Shown in pieces: positions 47,701-62,700 of a DNA stretch of 64,000 nt. The DNA comes from Aurelia coerulea (taxonomy: Eukaryota; Cnidaria; Scyphozoa; Semaeostomeae; Ulmaridae): the NCBI GenBank assembly GCA_039566865.1, contig CM076948.1, positions 24,811,001 through 24,875,000 of the forward strand, in the 5' to 3' direction. Position numbers and translations under genes: made by a program. Within the stretch, counting starts at the first letter, position 1; each line of letters opens with the position of its first letter. The notes under the pieces are model-generated. The model saw nothing but the letters and a program-made list of their open reading frames with translations, did not search any database and was not told the DNA's origin.

Positions 47701-50700
47701 AACATAGTATATTTTTTGAAACATTTGAAACCTCATCAGGTTAATGAGGTTCAAATGATAGTAAACTTTCAAGAGAAAATGAAGTCAGAACACATTCTAT
47801 TGTTGAAATCTTATAAATTTATAATGTATAGATGGAATATGAAACTTGGTTTGATTCAATTCACTCAAAACATAGTATATTTTTTGAAACATTTGAAACC
47901 TCATCAGGTTAATGAGGTTCAAATGATAGTAAACTTTCAAGAGAAAATGAAGTCAGAACACATTCTATTGTTGAAATCTTATAAATTTATAATGTATAGA
48001 TGGAATATGAAACTTGGTTTGATTCAATTCACTCAAAACATAGTATATTTTTTGAAACATTTGAAACCTCATCAGGTTAATGAGGTTCAAATGATAGTAA
48101 ACTTGTCAAGAGAAAATGAGTCAGAACACATTCTATTGTTGAAATCTTATGAATTTATAATGTATAGATGGAATATGAAACTTGGTTTGATTCAATTCAC
48201 TCAAAACATAGTATATTTTTTGAAACATTTGAAACCTCATCAGGTTAATGAGGTTCAAATGATAGTAAACTTTCAAGAGAAAATGAAGTCAGAACACATT
48301 CTATTGTTGAAATCTTATAAATTTATAATGTATAGATGGAATATGAAACTTGGTTTGATTCAATTCACTCAAAACATAGTATATTTTTTGAAACATTTGA
48401 AACCTCATCAGGTTAATGAGGTTCAAATGATAGTAAACTTTCAAGAGAAAATGAAGTCAGAACACATTCTATTGTTGAAATCTTATAAATTTAGAATGTA
48501 TAGATGGAATATGAAACTTGGTTTGATTCAATTCACTCAAAACATAGTATATTTTTTGAAACATTTGAAACCTCATCAGGTTAATGAGGTTCAAATGATA
48601 GTAAACTTTCAAGAGAAAATGAAGTCAGAACACATTCTATTGTTGAAATCTTATAAATTTATAATGTATAGATGGAATATGAAACTTGGTTTGATTCAAT
48701 TCACTCAAAACATAGTATATTTTTTGAAACATTTGAAACCTCATCAGGTTAATGAGGTTCAAATGATAGTAAACTTTCAAGAGAAAATGAAGTCAGAACA
48801 CATTCTATTGTTGAAATCTTATAAATGTATAATGTATAGATGGAATATGAAACTTGGTTTGATTCAATTCACTCAAAAAATAGTATATTTTATGAAACAT
48901 TTGAAACCTCATCAGGTTAATGAGGTTCAAATGATAGTAAACTTGTCAAGAGAAAATGAAGTCAGAAAACATTCTATTGTTGAAATCTTATAAATTTATA
49001 ATGTATAGATGGAATATGAAACTTGGTTTGATTCAATTCACTCAAAACATAGTATATTTTTTGAAACATTTGAAACCTCATCAGGTTAATGAGGTTCAAA
49101 TGATAGTAAACTTTCAAGAGAAAATGAAGTCAGAACACATTCTATTGTTGAAATCTTATAAATTTATAATGTATAGATGGAATATGAAACTTGGTTTGAT
49201 TCAATTCACTCAAAACATAGTATATTTTTTGAAACATTTGAAACCTCATCAGGTTAATGAGGTTCAAATGATAGTAAACTTTCAAGAGAAAATGAAGTCA
49301 GAACACATTCTATTGTTGAAATCTTATAAATTTATAATGTATAGATGGAATATGAAACTTGGTTTGATTCAATTCACTCAAAACATAGTATATTTTTTGA
49401 AACATTTGAAACCTCATCAGGTTAATGAGGTTCAAATGATAGTAAACTTTCAAGAGAAAATGAAGTCAGAACACATTCTATTGTTGAAATCTTATAAATT
49501 TATAATGTATAGATGGAATATGAAACTTGGTTTGATTCAATTCACTCAAAACATAGTATATTTTTTGAAACATTTGAAACCTCATCAGGTTAATGAGGTT
49601 CAAATGATAGTAAACTTGTCAAGAGAAAATGAAGTCAGAACACATTCTATTGTTGAAATCTTATGAATTTATAATGTATAGATGGAATATGAAACTTGGT
49701 TTGATTCAATTCACTCAAAACATAGTATATTTTTTGAAACATTTGAAACCTCATCAGGTTAATGAGGTTCAAATGATAGTAAACTTGTCAAGAGAAAATG
49801 AAGTCAGAACACATTCTATTGTTGAAATCTTATGAATTTATAATGTATAGATGGAATATGAAACTTGGTTTGATTCAATTCACTCAAAACATAGTATATT
49901 ATTTGAAACATTTGAAACCTCATCAGGTTAATGAGGTTCAAATGATAGTAAACTTTCAAGAGAAAATGAAGTCAGAACACATTCTATTGTTGAAATCTTA
50001 TAAATTATAATGTATAGATGGAATATGAAACTTGGTTTGATTCAATTCACTCAAAACATAGTATATTTTATGAAACATTTGAAACCTCATCAGGTTAATG
50101 AGGTTCAAATGATAGTAAACTTGTCAAGAGAAAATGAGAGTCAGAACACATTCTATTGTTGAAATCTTATAAATTTATAATGTATAGATGGAATATGAAA
50201 CTTGGTTTGATTCAATTCACTCAAAACATAGTATATTTTTTGAAACATTTGAAACCTCATCAGGTTAATGAGGTTCAAATGATAGTAAACTTTCAAGAGA
50301 AAATGAAGTCAGAACACATTCTATTGTTGAAATCTTATAAATTTATAATGTATAGATGGAATATGAAACTTGGTTTGATTCAATTCACTCAAAACATAGT
50401 ATATTTTTTGAAACATTTGAAACCTCATCAGGTTAATGAGGTTCAAATGATAGTAAACTTTCAAGAGAAAATGAAGTCAGAACACATTCTATTGTTGAAA
50501 TCTTATAAATTTAGAATGTATAGATGGAATATGAAACTTGGTTTGATTCAATTCACTCAAAACATAGTATATTTTTTGAAACATTTGAAACCTCATCAGG
50601 TTAATGAGGTTCAAATGATAGTAAACTTTCAAGAGAAAATGAAGTCAGAACACATTCTATTGTTGAAATCTTATAAATTTATAATGTATAGATGGAATAT

Positions 50701-53700
50701 GAAACTTGGTTTGATTCAATTCACTCAAAACATAGTATATTTTTTGAAACATTTGAAACCTCATCAGGTTAATGAGGTTCAAATGATAGTAAACTTTCAA
50801 GAGAAAATGAAGTCAGAACACATTCTATTGTTGAAATCTTATAAATGTATAATGTATAGATGGAATATGAAACTTGGTTTGATTCAATTCACTCAAAACA
50901 TAGTATATTTTTTGAAACATTTGAAACCTCATCAGGTTAATGAGGTTCAAATGATAGTAAACTTTCAAGAGAAAATGAAGTCAGAAAACATTCTATTGTT
51001 GAAATCTTATAAATTTATAATGTATAGATGGAATATGAAACTTGGTTTGATTCAATTCACTCAAAACATAGTATATTTTTTGAAACATTTGAAACCTCAT
51101 CAGGTTAATGAGGTTCAAATGATAGTAAACTTTCAAGAGAAAATGAAGTCAGAACACATTCTATTGTTGAAATCTTATAAATTTATAATGTATAGATGGA
51201 ATATGAAACTTGGTTTGATTCAATTCACTCAAAACATAGTATATTTTTTGAAACATTTGAAACCTCATCAGGTTAATGAGGTTCAAATGATAGTAAACTT
51301 TCAAGAGAAAATGAAGTCAGAACACATTCTATTGTTGAAATCTTATAAATTTATAATGTATAGATGGAATATGAAACTTGGTTTGATTCAATTCACTCAA
51401 AACATAGTATATTTTTTGAAACATTTGAAACCTCATCAGGTTAATGAGGTTCAAATGATAGTAAACTTTCAAGAGAAAATGAAGTCAGAACACATTCTAT
51501 TGTTGAAATCTTATAAATTATAATGTATAGATGGAATATGAAACTTGGTTTGATTCAATTCACTCAAAACATAGTATATTTTTGAAACATTTGAAACCTC
51601 ATCAGGTTAATGAGGTTCAAATGATAGTAAACTTGTCAAGAGAAAATGGAGTCAGAACACATTCTATTGTTGAAATCTTATGAATTTATAATGTATAGAT
51701 GGAATATGAAACTTGGTTTGATTCAATTCACTCAAAACATAGTATATTTTTTGAAACATTTGAAACCTCATCAGGTTAATGAGGTTCAAATGATAGTAAA
51801 CTTGTCAAGAGAAAATGAAGTCAGAACACATTCTATTGTTGAAATCTTATGAATTTATAATGTATAGATGGAATATGAAACTTGGTTTGATTCAATTCAC
51901 TCAAAACATAGTATATTATTTGAAACATTTGAAACCTCATCAGGTTAATGAGGTTCAAATGATAGTAAACTTTCAAGAGAAAATGAAGTCAGAACACATT
52001 CTATTGTTGAAATCTGATAAATTTATAATGTATAGATGGAATATGAAACTTGGTTTGATTCAATTCACTCAAAACATAGTATATTTTTTGAAACATTTGA
52101 AACCTCATCAGGTTAATGAGGTTCAAATGATAGTAAACTTTCAAGAGAAAATGAAGTCAGAACACATTCTATTGTTGAAATCTTATAAATTTATAATGTA
52201 TAGATCGAATATGAAACTTGGTTTGATTCAATTCACTCAAAACATAGTATATTTTTTGAAACATTTGAAACCTCATCAGGTTAATGAGGTTCAAATGATA
52301 GTAAACTTTCAAGAGAAAATGAAGTCAGAACACATTCTATTGTTGAAATCTTATAAATTTATAATGTATAGATGGAATATGAAACTTGGTTTGATTCAAT
52401 TCACTCAAAACATAGTATATTTTTTGAAACATTTGAAACCTCATCAGGTTAATGAGGTTCAAATGATAGTAAACTTTCAAGAGAAAATGAAGTCAGAACA
52501 CATTCTATTGTTTAAATCTTATAAATTTATAATGTATAGATGGAATATGAAACTTGGTTTGATTCAATTCACTCAAAACATAGTATATTTTTTGAAACAT
52601 TTGAAACCTCATCAGGTTAATGAGGTTCAAATGATAGTAAACTTTCAAGAGAAAATGAAGTCAGAACACATTCTATTGTTGAAATCTTATAAATTTATAA
52701 TGTATAGATGGAATATGAAACTTGGTTTGATTCAATTCACTCAAAACATAGTATATTTTTTGAAACATTTGAAACCTCATCAGGTTAATGAGGTTCAAAT
52801 GATAGTAAACTTTCAAGAGAAAATGAAGTCAGAACACATTCTATTGTTGAAATCTTATAAATTTATAATGTATAGATGGAATATGAAACTTGGTTTGATT
52901 CAATTCACTCAAAACATAGTATAGTTTTTGAAACATTTGAAACCTCATCAGGTTAATGAGGTTCAAATGATAGTAAACTTGTCAAGAGAAAATGAAGTCA
53001 GAACACATTCTATTGTTGAAATCTTATGAATTTATAATGTATAGATGGAATATGAAACTTGGTTTGATTCAATTCACTCAAAACATAGTATATTTTTTGA
53101 AACATTTGAAACCTCATCAGGTTAATGAGGTTCAAATGATAGTAAACTTTCAAGAGAAAATGAAGTCAGAACACATTCTATTGTTGAAATCTTATAAATT
53201 ATATAATGTATAGATGGAATATGAAACTTGGTTTGATTCAATTCACTCAAAACATAGTATATTTTTTGAAACATTTGAAACCTCATCAGGTTAATGAGGT
53301 TCAAATGATAGTAAACTTGTCAAGAGAAAATGAAGTCAGAACACATTCTATTGTTGAAATCTTATAAATTTATAATGTATAGATGGAATATGAAACTTGG
53401 TTTGATTCAATTCACTCAAAACATAGTATATTTTTTGAAACATTTGAAACCTCATCAGGTTAATGAGGTTCAAATGATAGTAAACTTTCAAGAGAAAATG
53501 AAGTCAGAACACATTCTATTGTTGAAATCTTATAAATTTATAATGTATAGATGGAATATGAAACTTGGTTTGATTCAATTCACTCAAAACATAGTATATT
53601 TTTTGAAACATTTGAAACCTCATCAGGTTAATGAGGTTCAAATGATAGTAAACTTTCAAGAGAAAATGAAGTCAGAACACATTCTATTGTTGAAATCTTA

Positions 53701-56700
53701 TAAATTTATAATGTATAGATGGAATATGAAACTTGGTTTGATTCAATTCACTCAAAACATAGTATAGTTTTTGAAACATTTGAAACCTCATCAGGTTAAT
53801 GAGGTTCAAATGATAGTAAACTTTCAAGAGAAAATGAAGTCAGAACACATTCTATTGTTGAAATCTTATGAATTTATAATGTATAGATGGAATATGAAAC
53901 TTGGTTTGATTCAATTCACTCAAAACATAGTATATTTTTTGAAACATTTGAAACCTCATCAGGTTAATGAGGTTCAAATGATAGTAAACTTTCAAGAGAA
54001 AATGAAGTCAGAACACATTCTATTGTTGAAATCTTATAAATTTATAATGTATAGATGGAATATGAAACTTGGTTTGATTCAATTCACTCAAAACATAGTA
54101 TATTTTTTGAAACATTTGAAACCTCATCAGGTTAATGAGGTTCAAATGATAGTAAACTTTCAAGAGAAAATGAAGTCAGAACACATTCTATTGTTGAAAT
54201 CTTATAAATTTATAATGTATAGATGGAATATGAAACTTGGTTTGATTCAATTCACTCAAAACATAGTATATTTTTTGAAACATTTGAAACCTCATCAGGT
54301 TAATGAGGTTCAAATGATAGTAAACTTTCAAGAGAAAATGAAGTCAGAACACATTCTATTGTTGAAATCTTATAAATTTATAATGTATAGATGGAATATG
54401 AAACTTGGTTTGATTCAATTCACTCAAAACATAGTATATTTTTTGAAACATTTGAAACCTCATCAGGTTAATGAGGTTCAAATGATAGTAAACTTTCAAG
54501 AGAAAATGAAGTCAGAACACATTCTATTGTTGAAATCTTATAAATTTATAATGTATAGATGGAATATGAAACTTGGTTTGATTCAATTCACTCAAAACAT
54601 AGTATATTTTTTGAAACATTTGAAACCTCATCAGGTTAATGAGGTTCAAATGATAGTAAACTTGTAAAGAGAAAATGAAGTCAGAACACATTCTATTGTT
54701 GAAATCTTATAAATTTATAATGTATAGATGGAATATGAAACTTGGTTTGATTCAATTCACTCAAAACATAGTATATTTTTTGAAACATTTGAAACCTCAT
54801 CAGGTTAATGAGGTTCAAATGATAGTAAACTTTCAAGAGAAAATGAAGTCAGAACACATTCTATTGTTGAAATCTTATAAATTTATAATGTATAGATGGA
54901 ATATGAAACTTGGTTTGATTCAATTCACTCAAAACATAGTATATTTTTTGAAACATTTGAAACCTCATCAGGTTAATGAGGTTCAAATGATAGTAAACTT
55001 TCAAGAGAAAATGAAGTCAGAACACATTCTATTGTTGAAATCTTATAAATTTATAATGTATAGATGGAATATGAAACTTGGTTTGATTCAATTCACTCAA
55101 AACATAGTATATTTTTTGAAACATTTGAAACCTCATCAGGTTAATGAGGTTCAAATGATAGTAAACTTTCAAGAGAAAATGAAGTCAGAACACATTCTAT
55201 TGTTGAAATCTTATGAATTTATAGCAAATAGATGAAATATAAAACTTGGTTTGATTCAATTCACTCAAAACATAGTATATTTTTTGAAACATTTGAAACC
55301 TCATCAGGTTAATGAGGTTTAAATGATCGTAAACTTTCAAGAGAAAATGAAGTTAGAACACATTCTATTGTTGAAATCTTATGAATTTATAATGTATAGA
55401 TGGAATATGAAACTTGGTTTGATTCAATTCACTCAAAACATAGTATATTTTTTGAAACATTTGAAACCTCATCAGGTTAATGAAGGTTTAAATGATAGTA
55501 AACTTTCAAGAGAAAATGAAGTCAGAACACATTCTATTGTTGAAATCTTATGAATTTATAATGTATAGATGGAATATGAAACTTGGTTTGATTCAATTCA
55601 CTCAAAACATAGTATATTTTTTGAAACATTTGAAACCTCATCAGGTTAATGAGGTTCAAATGATAGTAAACTTTCAAGAGAAAATGAAGTCAGAACACAT
55701 TCTATTGTTGAAATCTTATAAATTTATAATGTATAGATGGAATATGAAACTTGGTTTGATTCAATTCACTCAAAACATGGTATATTTTTTGAAACATTTG
55801 AAACCTCATCAGGTTAATGAGGTTCAAATGATAGTAAACTTTCAAGAGAAAATGAAGTCAGAACACATTCTATTGTTGAAATCTTATGAATTTATAGCAA
55901 ATAGATGAAATATGAAACTTGGTTTGATTCAATTCACTCAAAACATAGTATATTTTTTGAAACATTTGAAACCTCATCAGGTTAATGAGGTTCAAATGAT
56001 AGTAAACTTTCAAGAGAAAATGAAGTCAGAACACATTCTATTGTTGAAATCTTATAAATTTATAATGTATAGATGGAATATGAAACTTGGTTTGATTCAA
56101 TTCACTCAAAACATAGTATATTTTTTGAAACATTTGAAACCTCATCAGGTTAATGAGGTTCAAATGATAGTAAACTTTCAAGAGAAAATGAAGTCAGAAC
56201 ACATTCTATTGTTGAAATCTTATAAATTTATAATGTATAGATGGAATATGAAACTTGGTTTGATTCAATTCACTCAAAACATGGTATATTTTTGAAACAT
56301 TTGAAACCTCATCAGGTTAATGAGGTTCAAATGATCGTAAACTTTCAAGAGAAAATGAAGTCAGAACACATTCTATTGTTGAAATCTTATGAATTTATAA
56401 CAAATAGATGGAATATGAAACTTGGTTTGATTCAATTCACTCAAAACATAGTATATTTTTTGAAACATTTGAAACCTCATCAGGTTAATGAGTTTTAAAT
56501 GATAGTAAACTTTCAAGAGAAAATGAAGTCAAAACACATTCTATTGTTGAAATCTTATGAATTTATAATGTATAGATGGAATATGAAACTTGGTTTGATT
56601 CAATTCACTCAAAACATAGTATATTTTTTGAAACATTTGAAACCTCATCAGGTTAATGAGGTTTAAATGATAGTAAACTTTCAAGAGCAAATGAAGTCAG

Positions 56701-59700
56701 AACACATTCTATTGTTGAAATCTTATAAATTTATAATGTATAGATGGAATATGAAACTTGGTTTGATTCAATTCACTCAAAACATAGTATATTTTTTGAA
56801 ACATTTGAAACCTCATCAGGTTAATGAGGTTTAAATGATAGTAAACTTTCAAGAGAAAATGAAGTCAGAACACATTCTATGGTTGAAATCTTATGAATTT
56901 ATAATGTATAGATGGAATATGAAACTTGGGTTGATTCAATTCACTCAAAACATAGTATATGAAACATTTGAAACCTCATCAGGTTAATGAGGTTCAAATG
57001 ATAGTAAACTTTCAAGAGAAAATGAAGTCAGAACACATTCTATTGTTGAAATCTTATGAATTTATAGCAAATAGATGAAATATGAAACTTGGTTTGATTC
57101 AATTCACTCAAAACATAGTATATTTTTTGAAACATTTTAAACCTCATCAGGTTAATGAGGTTTAAATGATAGTAAACTTTCAAGAGAAAATGAAGTCAGA
57201 ACACATTCTATTGTTGAAATCCTATAAATTTATAATGTATAGATGGAATATGAAACTTGGTTTGATTCAATTCACTCAAAACATAGTATATTTTTTGAAA
57301 CATTTGAAACCTCATCAGGTTAATGAGGTTCAAATGATAGTAAACTTTCAAGAGAAAATGAAGTCAGAACACATTCTATTGTTGAAATCTTATGAATTTA
57401 TAGCAAATAGATGAAATATGAAACTTGGTTTGATTCAATTCACTCAAAACATGGTATATTTTTTGAAACATTTGAAACCTCATCAGGTTAATGAGGTTCA
57501 AATGATAGTAAACTTTCAAGAGAAAATGAAGTCAGAACACATTCTATTGTTGAAATCTTATAAATTTATAATGTATAGATCTAATATGAAACTTGGTTTG
57601 ATTCAATTCACTCAAAACATGGTATATTTTTTGAAACATTTGAAACCTCATCAGGTTAATGAGGTTCAAATGATAGTAAACTTTCAAGAGAAAATGAAGT
57701 CAGAACACATTCTATTGTTGAAATCTTATGAATTTATAGCAAATAGATGAAATATGAAACTTGGTTTGATTCAATTCACTCAAAACATGGTATATTTTTT
57801 GAAACATTTGAAACCTCATCAGGTTAATGAGGTTCAAATGATAGTAAACTTTCAAGAGAAAATGAAGTCAGAACACATTCTATTGTTGAAATCTTATGAA
57901 TTTATAGCAAATAGATGAAATATAAAACTTGGTTTGATTCAATTCACTCAAAACATAGTATATTTTTTGAAACATTTGAAACCTCATCAGGTTAATGAGG
58001 TTCAAATGATAGTAAACTTTCAAGAGAAAATGAAGTCAGAACACATTCTATTGTTGAAATCTTATAAATGTATAATGTATAGATGGAATATGAAACTTGG
58101 TTTGATTCAATTCACTCAAAACATAGTATATTTTTTGAAACATTTGAAACCTCATCAGGTTAATGAGGTTTAAATGATCGTAAACTTTCAAGAGAAAATG
58201 AAGTCAGAACACATTCTATTGTTGAAATCTTATAAATTTATAATGCAAATAGATGGAATATGAAACTTGGTTTGATTCAATTCACTCAAAACATGGTATA
58301 TTTTTTGAAACATTTGAAACCTCATCAGGTTAATGAGGTTCAAATGATAGTAAACTTTCAAGAGAAAATGAAGTCAGAACACATTCTATTGTTGAAATCT
58401 TATGAATTTATAGCAAATAGATGAAATATAAAACTTGGTTTGATTCAATTCACTCAAAACATAGTATATTTTTTGAAACATTTGAAACCTCATCAGGTTA
58501 ATGAGGTTTAAATGATCGTAAACTTTCAAGAGAAAATGAAGTCAGAACACATTCTATTGTTGAAATCTTATGAATTTATAGCAAATAGATGAAATATAAA
58601 ACTTGGTTTGATTCAATTCACTCAAAACATAGTATATTTTTTGAAACATTTGAAACCTCATCAGGTTAATGAGTTTTAAATGATAGTAAACTTTCAAGAG
58701 AAAATGAAGTCAGAACACATTCTATTGTTGAAATCTTATGAATTTATAATGTATAGATGGAATATGAAACTTGGTTTGATTCAATTCACTCAAAACATAG
58801 TATATTTTTTGAAACATTTGAAACCTCATCAGGTTAATGAGGTTCAAATGATAGTAAACTTTCAAGAGAAAATGAAGTCAGAACACATTCTATGGTTGAA
58901 ATCTTATAAATTTATAATGAATAGATCGAATATGAAACTTGGTTTGATTCAATTCATTCAAAACATGGTATATTTTTTGAAACATTTGAAACCTCATCAG
59001 GTTAATGAGGTTCAAATGATAGTAAACTTTCAAGAGAAAATGAAGTCAGAACACATTCTATTGTTGAAATCTTATGAATTTATAGCAAATAGATGAAATA
59101 TGAAACTTGGTTTGATTCAATTCACTCAAAACATAGTATATTTTTTGAAACATTTGAAACCTCATCAGGTTAATGAGGTTCAAATGACAGTAAACTTTCA
59201 AGAGAAAATGAAGTCAGAACACATTCTATTGTTGAAATCTTATAAATTTATAATGTATAGATGGAATATGAAACTTGGTTTGATTCAATTCACTCAAAAC
59301 ATAGTATATTTTTTGAAACATTTGAAACCTCATCAGGTTAATGAGGTTCAAATGATAGTAAACTTTCAAGAGAAAATGAAGTCAGAACACATTCTATTGT
59401 TGAAATCTTATAAATTTATAATGTATAGATGGAATATGAAACTTGGTTTGATTCAATTCACTCAAAACATAGTATATTTTTTGAAACATTTGAAACCTCA
59501 TCAGGTTAATGAGGTTCAAATGATAGTAAACTTTCAAGAGAAAATGAAGTCAGAACACATTCTATTGTTGAAATCTTATAAATTTATAATGTATAGATGG
59601 AATATGAAACTTGGTTTGATTCAATTCACTCAAAACATAGTATATTTTTTGAAACATTTGAAACCTCATCAGGTTAATGAGGTTCAAATGATAGTAAACT

Positions 59701-62700
59701 TTCAAGAGAAAATGAAGTCAGAACACATTCTATTGTTGAAATCTTATAAATTTAGAATGTATAGATGGAATATGAAACTTGGTTTGATTCAATTCACTCA
59801 AAACATAGTATATTTTTTGAAACATTTGAAACCTCATCAGGTTAATGAGGTTCAAATGATAGTAAACTTGTCAAGAGAAAATGAAGTCAGAACACATTCT
59901 ATTGTTGAAATCTTATAAATGTATAATGTATAGATGGAATATGAAACTTGGTTTGATTCAATTCACTCAAAACATAGTATATTTTTTGAAACATTTGAAA
60001 CCTCATCAGGTTAATGAGGTTCAAATGATAGTAAACTTTCAAGAGAAAATGAAGTCAGAACACATTCTATTGTTGAAATCTTATAAATGTATAATGTATA
60101 GATGGAATATGAAACTTGGTTTGATTCAATTCACTCAAAACATAGTATAGTTTTTGAAACATTTGAAACCTCATCAGGTTAATGAGGTTCAAATGAAAAT
60201 GAAGTCAGAACACTTTCTATTGTTGAAATCTTATGAATTTATAATGTATAGATGGAATATGAAACTTGGTTTGATTCAATTCACTCAAAAAATAGTATAT
60301 TTTTTGAAACATTTGAAACCTCATCAGGTTAATGAGGTTCAAATGATAGTAAACTTTCAAGAGAAAATGAAGTCAGAACACATTCTATTGTTGAAATCTT
60401 ATGAATTTATAATGTATAGATGGAATATGAAACTTGGTTTGATTCAATTCACTCAAAACATAGTATAGTTTTTGAAACATTTGAAACCTCATCAGGTTAA
60501 TGAGGTTCAAATGATAGTAAACTTTCAAGAGCAAATGAAGTAAAAACACATTCTATGGTTGAAATCCTATGAATTTATAATGTATAGATGGAATATGAAA
60601 CTTGGTTTGATTCAATTCACTCAAAACATAGTATATTTTTTGAAACATTTGAAACCTCATCAGGTTAATGAGGTTCAAATGATAGTAAACTTTCAAGAGA
60701 AAATGAAGTCAGAACACATTCTATTGTTGAAATCTTATAAATTTATAATGTATAGATGGAATATGAAACTTGGTTTGATTCAATTCACTCAAAACATAGT
60801 ATAGTTTTTGAAACATTTGAAACCTCATCAGGTTAATGAGGTTCAAATGATAGTAAACTTGTCAAGAGAAAATGGAGTCAGAACACATTCTATTGTTGAA
60901 ATCTTATGAATTTATAATGTATAGATGGAATATGAAACTTGGTTTGATTCAATTCACTCAAAACATAGTATATTTTTTGAAACATTTGAAACCTCATCAG
61001 GTTAATGAGGTTCAAATGATAGTAAACTTTCAAGAGCAAATGAAGTAAAAACACAGTCTATTGTTGAAATCTTATGAATTTATAATGTATAGATGGAATA
61101 TGAAACTTGGTTTGATTCAATTCACTCAAAACATAGTATATTTTTTGAAACATTTGAAACCTCATCAGGTTAATGAGGTTCAAATGATAGTAAACTTGTC
61201 AAGAGAAAATGAAGTCAGAACACATTCTATTGTTGAAATCTTATGAATTTATAATGTATAGATGGAATATGAAACTTGGTTTGATTCAATTCACTCAAAA
61301 CATAGTATATTTTTTGAAACATTTGAAACCTCATCAGGTTAATGAGGTTCAAATGATAGTAAACTTTCAAGAGAAAATGAAGTCAGAACACATTCTATTG
61401 TTGAAATCTTATAAATTTATAATGTATAGATGGAATATGAAACTTGGTTTGATTCAATTCACTCAAAACATAGTATATTTTTTGAAACATTTGAAACCTC
61501 ATCAGGTTAATGAGGTTCAAATGATAGTAAACTTTCAAGAGAAAATGAAGTCAGAACACATTCTATTGTTGAAATCTTATGAATTTATAATGTATAGATG
61601 GAATATGAAACTTGGTTTGATTCAATTCACTCAAAACATAGTATATTTTTTGAAACATTTGAAACCTCATCAGGTTAATGAGGTTCAAATGATAGTAAAC
61701 TTTCAAGAGAAAATGAAGTCAGAACACATTCTATTGTTGAAATCTTATAAATTTAGAATGTATAGATGGAATATGAAACTTGGTTTGATTCAATTCACTC
61801 AAAACATAGTATATTTTTTGAAACATTTGAAACCTCATCAGGTTAATGAGGTTCAAATGATAGTAAACTTTCAAGAGAAAATGAAGTCAGAACACATTCT
61901 ATTGTTGAAATCTTATAAATTTATAATGTATAGATGGAATATGAAACTTGGTTTGATTCAATTCACTCAAAACATAGTATAGTTTTTGAAACATTTGAAA
62001 CCTCATCAGGTTAATGAGGTTCAAATGATAGTAAACTTGTCAAGAGAAAATGAAGTCAGAACACATTCTATTGTTGAAATCTAATGAATTTATAATGTAT
62101 AGATGGAATATGAAACTTGGTTTGATTCAATTCACTCAAAACATAGTATATTTTTTGAAACATTTGAAACCTTATCAGGTTAATAAGGTTCAAATGATAG
62201 TAAACTTTCAAGAGAAAATGAAGTCAGAACACATTCTATTGTTGAAATCTTATAAATTTATAATGTATAGATGGAATATGAAACTTGGTTTGATTCAATT
62301 CACTCAAAACATAGTATATTTTTTGAAACATTTGAAACCTCATCAGGTTAATGAGGTTCAAATGATAGTAAACTTTCAAGAGAAAATGAAGTCAGAACAC
62401 ATTCTATTGTTGAAATCTTATAAATTTATAATGTATAGATGGAATATGAAACTTGGTTTGATTCAATTCACTCAAAACATAGTATATTTTTTGAAACATT
62501 TGAAACCTCATCAGGTTAATGAGGTTCAAATGATAGTAAACTTTCAAGAGAAAATGAAGTCAGAACACATTCTATTGTTGAAATCTTATAAATGTATAAT
62601 GTATAGATGGAATATGAAACTTGGTTTGATTCAATTCACTCAAAAAATAGTATATTTTTTGAAACATTTGAAACCTCATCAGGTTAATGAGGTTCAAATG

